Assembly: GCA_003165855.1 (NCBI GenBank)
Contig: PMXH01000328.1
Coordinates: 1 to 24,217, forward strand
Length of the DNA stretch: 24,217 bases
Reading direction: 5' to 3'
Source: Acidobacteriaceae bacterium
GTDB taxonomy: Bacteria > Acidobacteriota > Terriglobia > Terriglobales > Acidobacteriaceae
The notes below the pieces were generated by a model. The model was not told the origin of the DNA. It searched no databases and saw only the letters and a list, made by a program, of their open reading frames with translations. The position numbers and the translations under genes are program-made. This document shows, one piece after another, positions 1 through 7,118 of this stretch. Within the stretch, counting starts at the first letter, position 1; every line of letters begins with the position of its first letter.

Positions 1-642
1 ACCTGCCACGACGACAAGGCCAAGCTCATCGACAACGCCAAGGTTCCGCATCCCGGCGCCGCCGGTGACTGCACCGATTGCCACAGCCCGCACGCCAGCA
101 ACCAGCCTGGACTGCCGAAGACCGATGCGGTCACCATCTGCCTGGGATGTCACAGCGACTTCGACGACCTGCGCAAGAAGGCGGTGCACCATCAACCCGC
201 CTTTGTGCAGGGATGCGCCACCTGTCACACGCCTCACGGCGGCGACAACGATCATCTGCTGCGGGCCAAGGGAAACGCGCTTTGCCTGGAGTGCCACGGG
301 CCCGACTCCGTGCCCCAGAAGCTCGAAGCCGAGCATGTCCTGACTATCTTTGACGGAAAAGTGAAGTTGCCCGAAGACTATTACCAGAAGAATAAGGTGG
401 CGATCCTGCCGCTGAGATACGGACTGGGCCATCCGGTGCAAGGTCATCCCGTCTCCGACGTGATGAATCCGGCGAATATAACCGAAGTCAAGACTCGCTT
501 GACTTGCCTGTCGTGCCACCAGCCGCACTCTTCGGCGCTGCCTGACCTGCTGGTGAAGGACCAGCAGAACAACATGGCGTTCTGCGATACCTGCCACAAG
601 AATCGAACGAATATGCGAGATGCCACGACCCCGAAAAATTAG
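1..642 (+). CDS. Multiheme c-type cytochrome, doubled-CXXCH type (5' end missing)
   Basis: C-terminal part of an exported multiheme cytochrome c; the reading frame is open to the window edge, so the start and signal peptide lie outside. Six complete CXXCH heme-attachment motifs are visible (starting at nt 70, 139, 214, 283, 505 and 583), and the first codons read TCH, the tail of a seventh motif cut by the edge. Several are followed by PH or paired closely (CTDCHSPH, CATCHTPH, CLSCHQPH), the pattern of the Paired_CXXCH family. A heme-free stretch of about 70 residues separates the fourth and fifth complete motifs. It is probably periplasmic or outer-surface, carrying electrons. The stop is followed 16 nt later by the NHL protein gene, so the two are probably cotranscribed. 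Total heme number cannot be known from this window. Confidence 0.93.
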   Translation, partial: TCHDDKAKLIDNAKVPHPGAAGDCTDCHSPHASNQPGLPKTDAVTICLGCHSDFDDLRKKAVHHQPAFVQGCATCHTPHGGDNDHLLRAKGNALCLECHGPDSVPQKLEAEHVLTIFDGKVKLPEDYYQKNKVAILPLRYGLGHPVQGHPVSDVMNPANITEVKTRLTCLSCHQPHSSALPDLLVKDQQNNMAFCDTCHKNRTNMRDATTPKN

Positions 643-658
643 AAACAGGAGAATAGAA

Positions 659-2020
659 ATGATCGCGCTTCCTCACAAATCGAATCTTAACGCCAGGGTG
701 CTGGCGGCGCTGGTGCTCCTGCTCGCGATGTGCCTGGCTGCGCCGGTCTCGATGTACGCCGACAAGAAGAAGAAAGCCGACGCCCCTGCGCCGGCCGAAC
801 CTCCCAAACTGGACATTGATACCTCGAAGCTGGTTTGGCCGAACCCGCCCAACATCGCCCGCGTCCGCTGGGTGAGCTACTACGCGGGCATGAAGATCGA
901 CCGTACACCGGTGGCGGCCGCGAAGAAAAAGCAGAGTTGGATGGATCGCGTTGCCGGCGCCAAGCAGGAAGATAACGTCGACAAGCTCAAGACTTTTCCC
1001 TGGCAGTTGCTGGGACCATACGGCATCGCGATTGATTCCAAGGGCCTGGTGTATGTGGCCGACCAAAAAGTTGGAGCAATCTTCATCTTTGACACGGAGA
1101 CGCACGACGCCACCCTCATTAAGAACGGCACGGACGCCCATTTTGGCTGGATCAACGGACTGGCTATCGACGATAGCGACCGCCTGTTTGTTTCCGATGG
1201 CAAGATGCATCGGATCCTGATCTTCAGTCCTACCCATCAGGTTGAGGGCCAGATCGTGGAGGGATTGGTGGATCCCGTGGGACTGGCCATCGACACGGAA
1301 AACCGGCTTCTCTATGCCGTCGATGAGCAGCTCGATCAGGTCTTCGTGTACGACGCGGACAGCCTGAAGCTGCTGCGCAAAATCGGGACTGCAGTGCCTC
1401 CTGCCAAAAAGCACTCCCTCATTACGCCGGGTGACTTTGCCGCGCCGACCAATGTTGCGGTCGACAGCGACGGCAACGTCTATGTCACCGACACGCTGAA
1501 CAGCCGCGTCGAAATATTCGATGCGGACGGCAAATTCATCAGCACCTTCGGCAAAGCCGGCGATGGTCCGGGATACTTTTTCCGTCCCAAGGGTATTGCG
1601 ATCGATGGTGATGGACACATCTGGGTGGCGGATCAATACCAGGACCGGGTGCAGGTTTTCAACCGCGAGGGAGAATTATTAACTTACATTGGCGACACCC
1701 ATGCCAACGGTCCGGGCCAGTTCAAGGCGCTGGTCGGTATTGCCATCGATAAGCAAAATCGGGTCTTTACTACCGAACAATATCCGGGCCGCATGCAGAT
1801 GTTCCGCTACATCACCGACGCCGAGGCAGAAGCTGAAAAGACGCGACGCGCGGCGGAATTGACGAAAACGGCGGACGCGCGCAAGCAGTCGACCGATAGC
1901 GCCCAGAAGCCAGCCGACGCGGCAACGCAGAAGGCGACTCCTTCACCTGTGACAGCTGCGCCGGCACAGAAGGCGGGAGCTGCGCCTGTGGCGAAACCTG
2001 CCGCGACGACTCCCAACTAA
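659..2020 (+). CDS. Secreted six-bladed NHL-repeat beta-propeller protein
   Basis: 453-residue exported propeller protein. ATG 659 is chosen over an in-frame ATG at 620 because AGGAGA lies 6 nt upstream (647-652) and it directly begins a signal peptide (charged start, hydrophobic residues about 14-30, cleavage near MYA-DKKKK). After a WPNPP motif at about residue 60 there are six NHL-type repeats from about residue 120 to 395, such as PYGIAIDSKGLVYVAD, PTNVAVDSDGNVYVTD and PKGIAIDGDGHIWVAD, enough for one closed six-bladed propeller. The last 55 residues or so are an Ala/Lys/Thr/Pro-rich low-complexity tail, perhaps a flexible linker. NHL propellers usually mediate protein-protein contact; no catalytic residues are recognised. 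Its place between two cytochrome genes, and its likeness to the protein at 7119, suggest an accessory role in cytochrome assembly or surface docking. That role is inference. Confidence 0.92.
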   Translation: MIALPHKSNLNARVLAALVLLLAMCLAAPVSMYADKKKKADAPAPAEPPKLDIDTSKLVWPNPPNIARVRWVSYYAGMKIDRTPVAAAKKKQSWMDRVAGAKQEDNVDKLKTFPWQLLGPYGIAIDSKGLVYVADQKVGAIFIFDTETHDATLIKNGTDAHFGWINGLAIDDSDRLFVSDGKMHRILIFSPTHQVEGQIVEGLVDPVGLAIDTENRLLYAVDEQLDQVFVYDADSLKLLRKIGTAVPPAKKHSLITPGDFAAPTNVAVDSDGNVYVTDTLNSRVEIFDADGKFISTFGKAGDGPGYFFRPKGIAIDGDGHIWVADQYQDRVQVFNREGELLTYIGDTHANGPGQFKALVGIAIDKQNRVFTTEQYPGRMQMFRYITDAEAEAEKTRRAAELTKTADARKQSTDSAQKPADAATQKATPSPVTAAPAQKAGAAPVAKPAATTPN

Positions 2021-2042
2021 GAACACTCGATATATGCGATCT

Positions 2043-2067
2043 ACGCCTCGGCCTCCGAGGCGTTTTT
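2043..2067 (+). terminator. Rho-independent terminator after the NHL gene
   Basis: A perfect 9-bp stem, ACGCCTCGG (2043-2051) with CCGAGGCGT (2055-2063), closes a 3-nt loop and runs into a T tract ending at 2067. It lies 23 nt after the NHL stop codon and ends the transcript carrying the first cytochrome and the NHL gene. Confidence 0.9.
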
Positions 2068-2118
2068 CGTCAGCGCTCGCCATCCAATCTGAGCTCCTCC
2101 TCTCATCCTCCGGCTTGG

Positions 2119-2133
2119 GTGACACTTATCACA
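2119..2133. promoter_or_regulatory. CRP/FNR-family-type palindrome upstream of the tetraheme cytochrome
   Basis: GTGA-CACTTA-TCACA matches the TGTGA-N6-TCACA consensus of CRP-type regulators except for the first T (G here). It sits just after the preceding terminator and about 420 nt before the tetraheme start codon, where a promoter for that unit is expected. Two perfect versions occur at 17226 and 19161. The regulator itself is not in the window, and no convincing -35/-10 pair was found. Confidence 0.5.
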
Positions 2134-2146
2134 ATCAACGGTGAGG

Positions 2147-2460
2147 GCTGCCCTTGAAGGGCAGCTTCAAGAATGTCAATCTCCTGCGGAAGGAGAATCC
2201 CTGTGAGTTGTTGCAATTCTTTGCTGTTGAGAAACGTTACAGCGGACGGCAACGGCACATGGGGCATTTCCCCAATCCCACTGTGGAAGAAGACCCAATC
2301 AGGCAACCCCTACGGTGTTACCGAAGTGGAATCACTTCCTACTACATTAAATAAGTCTAATCCCAGCAATCACTTACAGAATTGCCGTAGAGAATTGCCA
2401 CACCCTGAGTCTTCGGTGGTTCTCGTGCAACCACAAATGCGGAGGTTTTGTAGAGCCTCC
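2147..2460 (+). promoter_or_regulatory. Long structured leader of the tetraheme cytochrome gene
   Basis: No convincing gene is seen between 2068 and 2552. On the plus strand the stretch holds a chain of hairpins: 2147-2155/2157-2165 (9 complementary bases around one G, so really a 7-8 bp stem), 2223-2227/2239-2243 (5 bp), 2260-2264/2270-2274 (5 bp), 2313-2316/2320-2323 (4 bp), 2323-2328/2333-2338 (6 bp, GAAT loop), 2416-2421/2429-2434 (6 bp) and 2441-2446/2455-2460 (6 bp with one G-U). The short palindrome CCTTTATAAAGG (2534-2545) overlaps the ribosome-binding site. This density suggests a folded 5' UTR that could stabilise or regulate an abundant mRNA. I cannot assign it to a known riboswitch class. 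Confidence 0.4.
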
Positions 2461-2552
2461 ACAACATTATGGACCTCGAGAGTTCCAAGAGTGCAGCAGT
2501 GAAAGCAAGCGGTAGATGGACAAGCGTTGTAACCCTTTATAAAGGAGCTAAT

Positions 2553-3434
2553 ATGAAGAAAAGCTTTTTAGTCATGCTAATGATTCTGGCTGTAGCTGCT
2601 TTTGCTGCTGCTCAGAACTATGCGCCGCCGTCTGACGTCCTCGGCGCCCACCTCAATTACGGCCGTGGCTGCGCAGCTTGCCACGCACCACACAGCGGCG
2701 CATGGGGCAACGGCGCCAATAAGTCGGGCGACACCACCTCCGGCACCTCGATCCTCTGGGGCCAAGATGTGGGCTCTCTGTACGGCAAGACCATCATCAC
2801 GGGCAGCACCAACGGCAGCACCGGCTATACCGAAGTTCTGCCGGCCAGCATGGCTGCTGGTACTCCCGATGTGAATGGCCTTATCACCTGCCTCAGCTGC
2901 CATGACGGCAACTATGCGACCGGCGCCATGATGAAGAACCAGGTTTATGAAACGCTGCCAGCCACTTACGGAGGCTTCAATAAGATTCCGACCTTGCTCG
3001 GAGCGAACGGCGACGGCGCCAACAGCTACCTGGCAACGCACCCGGTGGGTTTGAACGCCACCGTATCTTGCGGCGGACAGTGGAATTGGGATTGCGTCGA
3101 GACCAACGGAACGATCGCGATGAGCGGCCCGAATTCCTCCCAGTTCGTGAAGAACTATGGCTTCTTCGTAGGTCTCAGCGCCTACAACAACACTGCTGTG
3201 GTTACCTGCACGACATGCCACAACCAGCACATCATGAACGTAGTGAAGGTTACCAACGGCCCGAAGAGCGGCTTGGCGACCGGCACTTACGCGACCATGT
3301 TCTTCGTGATCGGACCTTACAACCCGGCCAGCGGCACGGCTGGATCGAACCAGACCGCGCAATTCTGCCGGCAGTGCCACGGCGGAGAAGCGAACGAGTC
3401 GAACGGAAGCTACACCATCCCGACAACTTTCTAA
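2553..3434 (+). CDS. Secreted tetraheme c-type cytochrome, candidate extracellular filament subunit
   Basis: 293-residue exported cytochrome. ATG 2553 follows AAGGAG (2542-2547) by 5 nt and opens a clear signal peptide, with cleavage near AFAAA-QNY. Four CXXCH motifs begin at C40, C113, C219 and C272. The whole protein has only eight histidines: the four in these motifs plus H33, H47, H163 and H226, exactly enough for a second axial His on every heme. C173 and C181 are not in heme motifs and could form a disulfide. Long Gly/Ser/Thr/Asn-rich stretches separate the hemes, and N-X-S/T sequons are frequent (about nine). There is no lipobox and no membrane segment after the signal. A four-heme, all-bis-His layout is known in polymerising cytochromes such as Geobacter OmcE; whether this protein polymerises is inference. 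It stands alone between two terminators, as expected for a highly expressed single gene. Confidence 0.94.
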   Translation: MKKSFLVMLMILAVAAFAAAQNYAPPSDVLGAHLNYGRGCAACHAPHSGAWGNGANKSGDTTSGTSILWGQDVGSLYGKTIITGSTNGSTGYTEVLPASMAAGTPDVNGLITCLSCHDGNYATGAMMKNQVYETLPATYGGFNKIPTLLGANGDGANSYLATHPVGLNATVSCGGQWNWDCVETNGTIAMSGPNSSQFVKNYGFFVGLSAYNNTAVVTCTTCHNQHIMNVVKVTNGPKSGLATGTYATMFFVIGPYNPASGTAGSNQTAQFCRQCHGGEANESNGSYTIPTTF

Positions 3435-3452
3435 GCTGTCGGCTTCGTACAC

Positions 3453-3485
3453 ACAGGGGAGAGAAAAACTCTCCCCTGTTTTTTT
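3453..3485 (+). terminator. Strong rho-independent terminator after the tetraheme cytochrome
   Basis: A perfect 11-bp stem, ACAGGGGAGAG (3453-3463) with CTCTCCCCTGT (3469-3479), closes an AAAAA loop and is followed by an unbroken T run to 3485. It is the strongest terminator in the window and separates the tetraheme gene from the isomerase gene, which begins 30 nt later. Confidence 0.95.
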
Positions 3486-3514
3486 GACCCAAGTTTCGTG
3501 TGAGGATAGACTTC

Positions 3515-4567
3515 ATGAAGCACCAACAACCAATGCGAACCCTAATTCTCGCATCGCTCTCGCTGACGGCAGTCACCCTGGCGATGATCGTGACGGCGCC
3601 GGCCCAGCAACTGGCCGTCTCCCACACCCCGACCAGCGCGGCGACGCAAACCAACGCCGCGGAGCAGGTCACGGGCAAGCCGGTGGCGCGAGTCAACGGA
3701 ACCGTACTGACCGATCGTGACCTGCAGCGCGAGATGTTTACGCTGTTTCCCTACGCGGCCCAGCACAATGGCCAGGTGCCTGCGGAGATGGAACCGCAAC
3801 TGCGCAAGGGCGCCCTGCAAATGATCGAGTTCGAGGAACTGGTGTACCAGGAAGCGTTGCGGCGCCAGATGACGGTTGCGCCGGCCAAGCTGAAAAAGGC
3901 GGAGCAGGACTTTCGCGGCCAGTTCAACACTCCGGCTGAGTACCAGCAGCTTCTGAATTCAGAGTTCAAAGGCTCGGAGAAGGCTTTGGACGAGAAGGTA
4001 AAGCGATCGTTGCTGATTGATGCCTTTCTCAAGGCCGAAGTCGATGCCAAGTCGACGGTATCGTTGGCCGAAGCCCGCGCCTACTACGACAAAAATCCGG
4101 CCCGCTTTGAGTATCCCGAAGGCTTTGCCATTCAGACCATTTCTTTCCTGCCTCCGGAGAAGCCGACGCCTGACAGCCTGAAGGAAGAGCGCAAGCGCGC
4201 CGAGGATGCGCTGAAGCAGGCCAAGGCGACGACCAACTACGAGCAATTCGGAATGCTGGCGGAAAAGGTCTCCGAAGACGACTACCGGGTGATGATGGGA
4301 GATCACAAAAGGGTGGATCGCGCCAAACTGGCGCCGCAGGTGGTGGATGCTCTTCTTGCCCTAAAAGAAGGCGAAATCACCGGTATCCTCCAGGTCGAGC
4401 AGGCCTTTACCATCGTCCGGCTGAACCAGCACATCCCGGCCGGGAAAGCGAAATTTGCCGATGTGAAGGATACGCTGCAAAAGGAACTGCAAAAGCAGAA
4501 ACTGAATTCCGTGCGCGCGGCCCTGGGCAAGAGGCTGCGGAAGACGTCGAAGGTGGAAGAACTGTAA
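3515..4567 (+). CDS. SurA/PpiC-type peptidyl-prolyl cis-trans isomerase, exported
   Basis: 350-residue periplasmic foldase. ATG 3515 is preferred to the in-frame GTG at 3500 because GAGGA lies 8 nt upstream (3502-3506). A signal peptide covers about residues 1-31 (cleavage near APA-QQ). Residues 55-195 resemble the SurA N-terminal chaperone region, with the typical opening VARVNGTVLTDRDL. Residues 200-310 resemble a parvulin domain: FAIQTISFLPP, a lysine-rich helical insert, then a GDHKRVDRAKLAPQVVDALL..LKEGEITGILQ segment in which the usual Gly-Gly is changed to MMGDHKR. The last 40 residues form a basic helix. Such proteins assist folding of outer-membrane barrels and exported proteins; here the likely clients are the neighbouring cytochromes and beta-barrel. 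It begins right after the tetraheme terminator and ends in its own terminator, so it is expressed separately or by read-through. Confidence 0.9.
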   Translation: MKHQQPMRTLILASLSLTAVTLAMIVTAPAQQLAVSHTPTSAATQTNAAEQVTGKPVARVNGTVLTDRDLQREMFTLFPYAAQHNGQVPAEMEPQLRKGALQMIEFEELVYQEALRRQMTVAPAKLKKAEQDFRGQFNTPAEYQQLLNSEFKGSEKALDEKVKRSLLIDAFLKAEVDAKSTVSLAEARAYYDKNPARFEYPEGFAIQTISFLPPEKPTPDSLKEERKRAEDALKQAKATTNYEQFGMLAEKVSEDDYRVMMGDHKRVDRAKLAPQVVDALLALKEGEITGILQVEQAFTIVRLNQHIPAGKAKFADVKDTLQKELQKQKLNSVRAALGKRLRKTSKVEEL

Positions 4568-4594
4568 GGCTCGTCTTGCCCTCTCCAGCGGGTG

Positions 4595-4619
4595 AAGGCC
4601 TGCTTTGAGCAGGCCTTTT
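4595..4619 (+). terminator. Rho-independent terminator after the isomerase gene
   Basis: A perfect 10-bp stem, AAGGCCTGCT (4595-4604) with AGCAGGCCTT (4608-4617), closes a TTG loop, with only a short T run (4616-4619) followed by CTCTCCCTCC. It lies 28 nt after the isomerase stop codon. Confidence 0.85.
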
Positions 4620-4642
4620 CTCTCCCTCCGTTGTTCGGTGCC

Positions 4643-4745
4643 TAGAAGGTTCGTGATCAGGGCATGCCCTAAGGCGTGCCGAACGCTCCGTTTTCCGACG
4701 TGAGTTGGCATGGCTGAAGCCATGCCCTGATACGAATCTCCTGAC
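4643..4745. repeat. Palindromic interspersed repeat, copy A
   Basis: About 103 bp. The ends are inverted copies of each other (TTCGT(G)ATCAGGGCATG at the left, CATGCCCTGATACGAA at the right), so the whole can fold on itself. Inside are two smaller hairpins: GGCATGCC-CTAA-GGCGTGCC (4661-4680, one T-G pair) and GGCATGGC-TGAA-GCCATGCC (4707-4726). Copy B starts 36 bp later. There is no coding capacity. It resembles a REP-like or MITE-like element. Genome copy number cannot be judged here. Confidence 0.85.
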
Positions 4746-4780
4746 ACCGCATTCCCCAAAATTAAAGTTTGTATCAGGAA

Positions 4781-4926
4781 TAGAAGGTTCGTATCAGGGC
4801 ACGCCTTAAGGCGTGCCGAACGCGAGCGCTTTTGGTCTGGGCCTTTAGGCGCGGGGCTGAAGCCCGGTCCGTTTTCCGACGTCAATTGGCATGGCTGAAG
4901 CCATGCCCTGATACGAATCTCCTGAC
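4781..4926. repeat. Palindromic interspersed repeat, copy B (longer form)
   Basis: About 146 bp, a direct repeat of copy A sharing the first 40 or so and last 55 or so bases. Its left inner hairpin GGCACGCC-TTAA-GGCGTGCC (4799-4818) is perfect, where copy A has a T-G pair. It carries about 43 extra bases in the middle that include a third TGAA hairpin, GGGC-TGAA-GCCC (4854-4865). The spacer between the copies contains GTATCAGGAATAGAAGG, a fragment of the same end sequence. Confidence 0.85.
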
Positions 4927-5242
4927 CCGCCAACGCTTGCGCCAAATGCCTTGTCTTGTTGAGTTTAGCTGGGTTATATGCCCCAGAACCGACGCCCCAA
5001 TTCCCCCCCAAGTCCCTTAGCTCCTTGCAGGGCAATGGTTTAGCCAACCCCCTCTTCTGGCTGGGAACGTGCATTTCTTCAGGAGAGGGAAATGAATGGC
5101 CGACCGCCTCGGACTTGGGAATCGCCACCCCGTTGCTGGAGGAGCCGGTTCTGAGTGCGAATACCCCAGTCGCGCCGTTGTGGGGGAAGCCAGGACGACG
5201 CCGATGCACACCTGGTCTAGAAATCGGAATGAGTGGGTGGTT
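4927..5242 (+). other. Non-coding leader before the outer-membrane barrel gene
   Basis: No convincing gene is seen. The barrel frame is open back to 5096, but the residues it would add look unlike a signal peptide or any domain. Small stems are visible: AGCCA/TGGCT (5042-5046/5058-5062), CCCCA/TGGGG (5164-5168/5181-5185) and CCAGG/CCTGG (5190-5194/5211-5215). The promoter of the barrel operon should lie here, after the repeats, but no clear -35/-10 pair could be picked. Confidence 0.4.
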
Positions 5243-7081
5243 GTGAAGGGTATTTCCCGAAATATCGCTTTGGTTCTTGCATGCGCTCTTCTCCTGATAC
5301 TGCCGGCTCATGGTCAGGTGAGGCTTGGGGAAAACAGCATGAACATGAACGGCACTCTCTCTGGAGGGTACAACGGGGATTACGGAAATCTGATCCCTTC
5401 CGACCACAGCATGTCTTTCGGAGGCTCGGGTACCCTGTCCGGTTTTTACTACAATCCTAACTTCCTCTCTTACACAATCTCCCCTTACGTGAATCAGGCG
5501 CGAGACAATTCATCCTTTCAATCCATTTCCAACGCCAGCGGCGTGAATATCAACACCTCGATCTTCGCGGGCAGCAAGTTTCCCGGCTCCATCAACTACG
5601 CCAAGTCCGACAACAGCGAAGGCAACTACGCGATTCCGGGGTTGGCCAACTATACGACGCACGGCAATAGCGACACTTTCGGGATCAGCTGGTCAGAGCT
5701 CTTGCCGGATCTACCGAGCCTCTCCGCCAGCTTCCAGATGGGAAGAAACCAGTACTCGATCTACGGCTCGGACGATAGCGGAGCCACCGATTCGCGTTCT
5801 TTCAGCTTGCGGTCGTCATACCTGTTAAAGGGCTTCAACCTCAATGCCTTTTTTTCGGATGGAGACTCGCACTCAGAGATACCACAAGTCCTTCAGGGCT
5901 CAACGCAGCCACAGACCTCGACCTCCAGCGGCCGAGGGTATGGATTTTCCGTAGGGCACCAACTGCCGCTTCACGGCGGATTTTCCGCAACAGTCAACCG
6001 TTCCGACGTCGATTCCGATTTTCTCGGCTACAGCTACAACGGCACGATTGATACGTATACCGGGACCGCAGCCTTTCAGCCGACGCAAAAATTCCACTTT
6101 TCCGTGAGCACAAATTACTCCGACAACCTTACCGGAACCTTGTACCAGGCGATCACTGGGGCAGGAGGAATCGTTACGCCACCGTCCCTGGGGCAGTCAT
6201 CGAACGCTTTCGATGTGCAGGGCAACGCCAGCTATTCGGTTATGGCGAATATGCAGGCGCTGGGTTCGGTGGACCATCGCGAACAATCGTTCCTGGGGAA
6301 GGACTACTCCGCCGACTCTTATGGCGGCGGCATCACCTACGGGCGGGTTCTGTTTGGCGGCAACTTTAACACCGCCGGAACCGTGACTGAGAATATGGTC
6401 AGCACTTCAAGCGCAAAGGAACTCGGGTTCAGTGGCACGGTGAACTACAACAAGCGATTCGATGGTTGGACGGCGGGCGTATTTGCCAACTATGCGCAGA
6501 ATGTGCAGACGCTGCTGATCACCTACATGTCTTCGTTTTACGGATACGGTGGCAACATCCGGCGCCGGTGGGGAAAGTTTGGCTGGACGTCAGGCGCGAG
6601 CATCAACAAGACTGGCTTGACCGAGCAGGCTGGGACTTCAAGCACCGGCGAGAGTTACAACACCTCGGTAGGCTATTCGAACTGGATCAACCTCAACGGG
6701 ACCTACTCGAAGTCGAACGGAAGCGGAATCGAGACCGGAGCCGGGTTGGCGGACACTCCAACGCCGCAGCCGGTCCTGACTCCGAGTGATCTTATTCTTT
6801 TTGGCGGCAAGAGCTATTCGTTTGGCCTGAGCAGCAATCCAATGCGCAGGCTAATTATCTCATCGAGCTTTGCCCGGGCCTATGGGAACACGAATGTACT
6901 TGGGATCCTCTCCTCGAACAACACAGAACAGATCAACACGCTTTTTCAGTATCAATTCCGTAAGATGTACCTGACGGGCGGATACAGTAGACTGAACCAG
7001 GGGTTCAGTGCGTCGGGCACACCGCCGGAGACGATCTCAGCGTTCTATTTCGGGGTGTCCAGATGGTTCAACTTCTTCTAG
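5243..7081 (+). CDS. Outer-membrane beta-barrel protein, putative porin of a cytochrome conduit
   Basis: About 612 residues if translation starts at GTG 5243, just before a signal peptide (KGISRNIALVLACALLLILPAHG-QVRL). GTG 5237 is a possible alternative, and no strong ribosome-binding site decides between them. The rest has no membrane helix and consists of alternating polar/apolar strands rich in Ser, Gly, Tyr and Asn with short turns, such as SDTFGISWSELL, SRSFSLRSSYLL and KFHFSVSTNYSDN, the texture of a large beta-barrel. It ends in SRWFNFF, a terminal aromatic as recognised by the BAM machinery. There are no CXXCH motifs, so it is not itself a cytochrome. Its length suggests a barrel of roughly 20 or more strands. 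The next genes, 37 nt on, are an NHL protein and a 12-heme cytochrome, the arrangement expected of a porin-cytochrome conduit. Conduit function is inferred from context and fold texture. Confidence 0.85.
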   Translation: MKGISRNIALVLACALLLILPAHGQVRLGENSMNMNGTLSGGYNGDYGNLIPSDHSMSFGGSGTLSGFYYNPNFLSYTISPYVNQARDNSSFQSISNASGVNINTSIFAGSKFPGSINYAKSDNSEGNYAIPGLANYTTHGNSDTFGISWSELLPDLPSLSASFQMGRNQYSIYGSDDSGATDSRSFSLRSSYLLKGFNLNAFFSDGDSHSEIPQVLQGSTQPQTSTSSGRGYGFSVGHQLPLHGGFSATVNRSDVDSDFLGYSYNGTIDTYTGTAAFQPTQKFHFSVSTNYSDNLTGTLYQAITGAGGIVTPPSLGQSSNAFDVQGNASYSVMANMQALGSVDHREQSFLGKDYSADSYGGGITYGRVLFGGNFNTAGTVTENMVSTSSAKELGFSGTVNYNKRFDGWTAGVFANYAQNVQTLLITYMSSFYGYGGNIRRRWGKFGWTSGASINKTGLTEQAGTSSTGESYNTSVGYSNWINLNGTYSKSNGSGIETGAGLADTPTPQPVLTPSDLILFGGKSYSFGLSSNPMRRLIISSSFARAYGNTNVLGILSSNNTEQINTLFQYQFRKMYLTGGYSRLNQGFSASGTPPETISAFYFGVSRWFNFF

Positions 7082-7118
7082 CCCAACCTTCTGCGCGCCA
7101 GCAGAGAGCGAATATAAG

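Noticed and set aside
659..760. Lipobox at LLAMC in the first NHL protein
   Set aside because: Met occupies the position before Cys, which does not fit a lipobox; an ordinary signal peptide with a later cleavage site is more likely.
488..1636. 382-codon minus-strand frame opposite the first NHL gene
   Set aside because: It is antisense to a clear NHL gene; its composition (Arg/His/Val-rich) is that of a shadow frame in GC-rich DNA.
2103..2306. Minus-strand frame of 67 codons in the tetraheme leader
   Set aside because: It starts with TTG, has no clear ribosome-binding site, matches no family I know, and lies across the hairpin-rich leader. It could be a small gene or a relic, but nothing supports it.
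2250..2330. Possible GEMM (cyclic dinucleotide) riboswitch ending in GTGTTACCGAAG
   Set aside because: Only a short 3' likeness exists; the conserved first half and the GGGACGCAAAGCC-type core are absent.
5130..5215. Possible cobalamin riboswitch (GTGCGAATACC, then GGGGAAGCCAGGA)
   Set aside because: The 3' part recalls the end of cobalamin riboswitches, but the B12-box core and the required order and spacing are missing.
4361..5407. 348-codon minus-strand frame across the repeats
   Set aside because: It runs through a terminator, two palindromic repeats and the ends of two real genes, with no domain or start signal.
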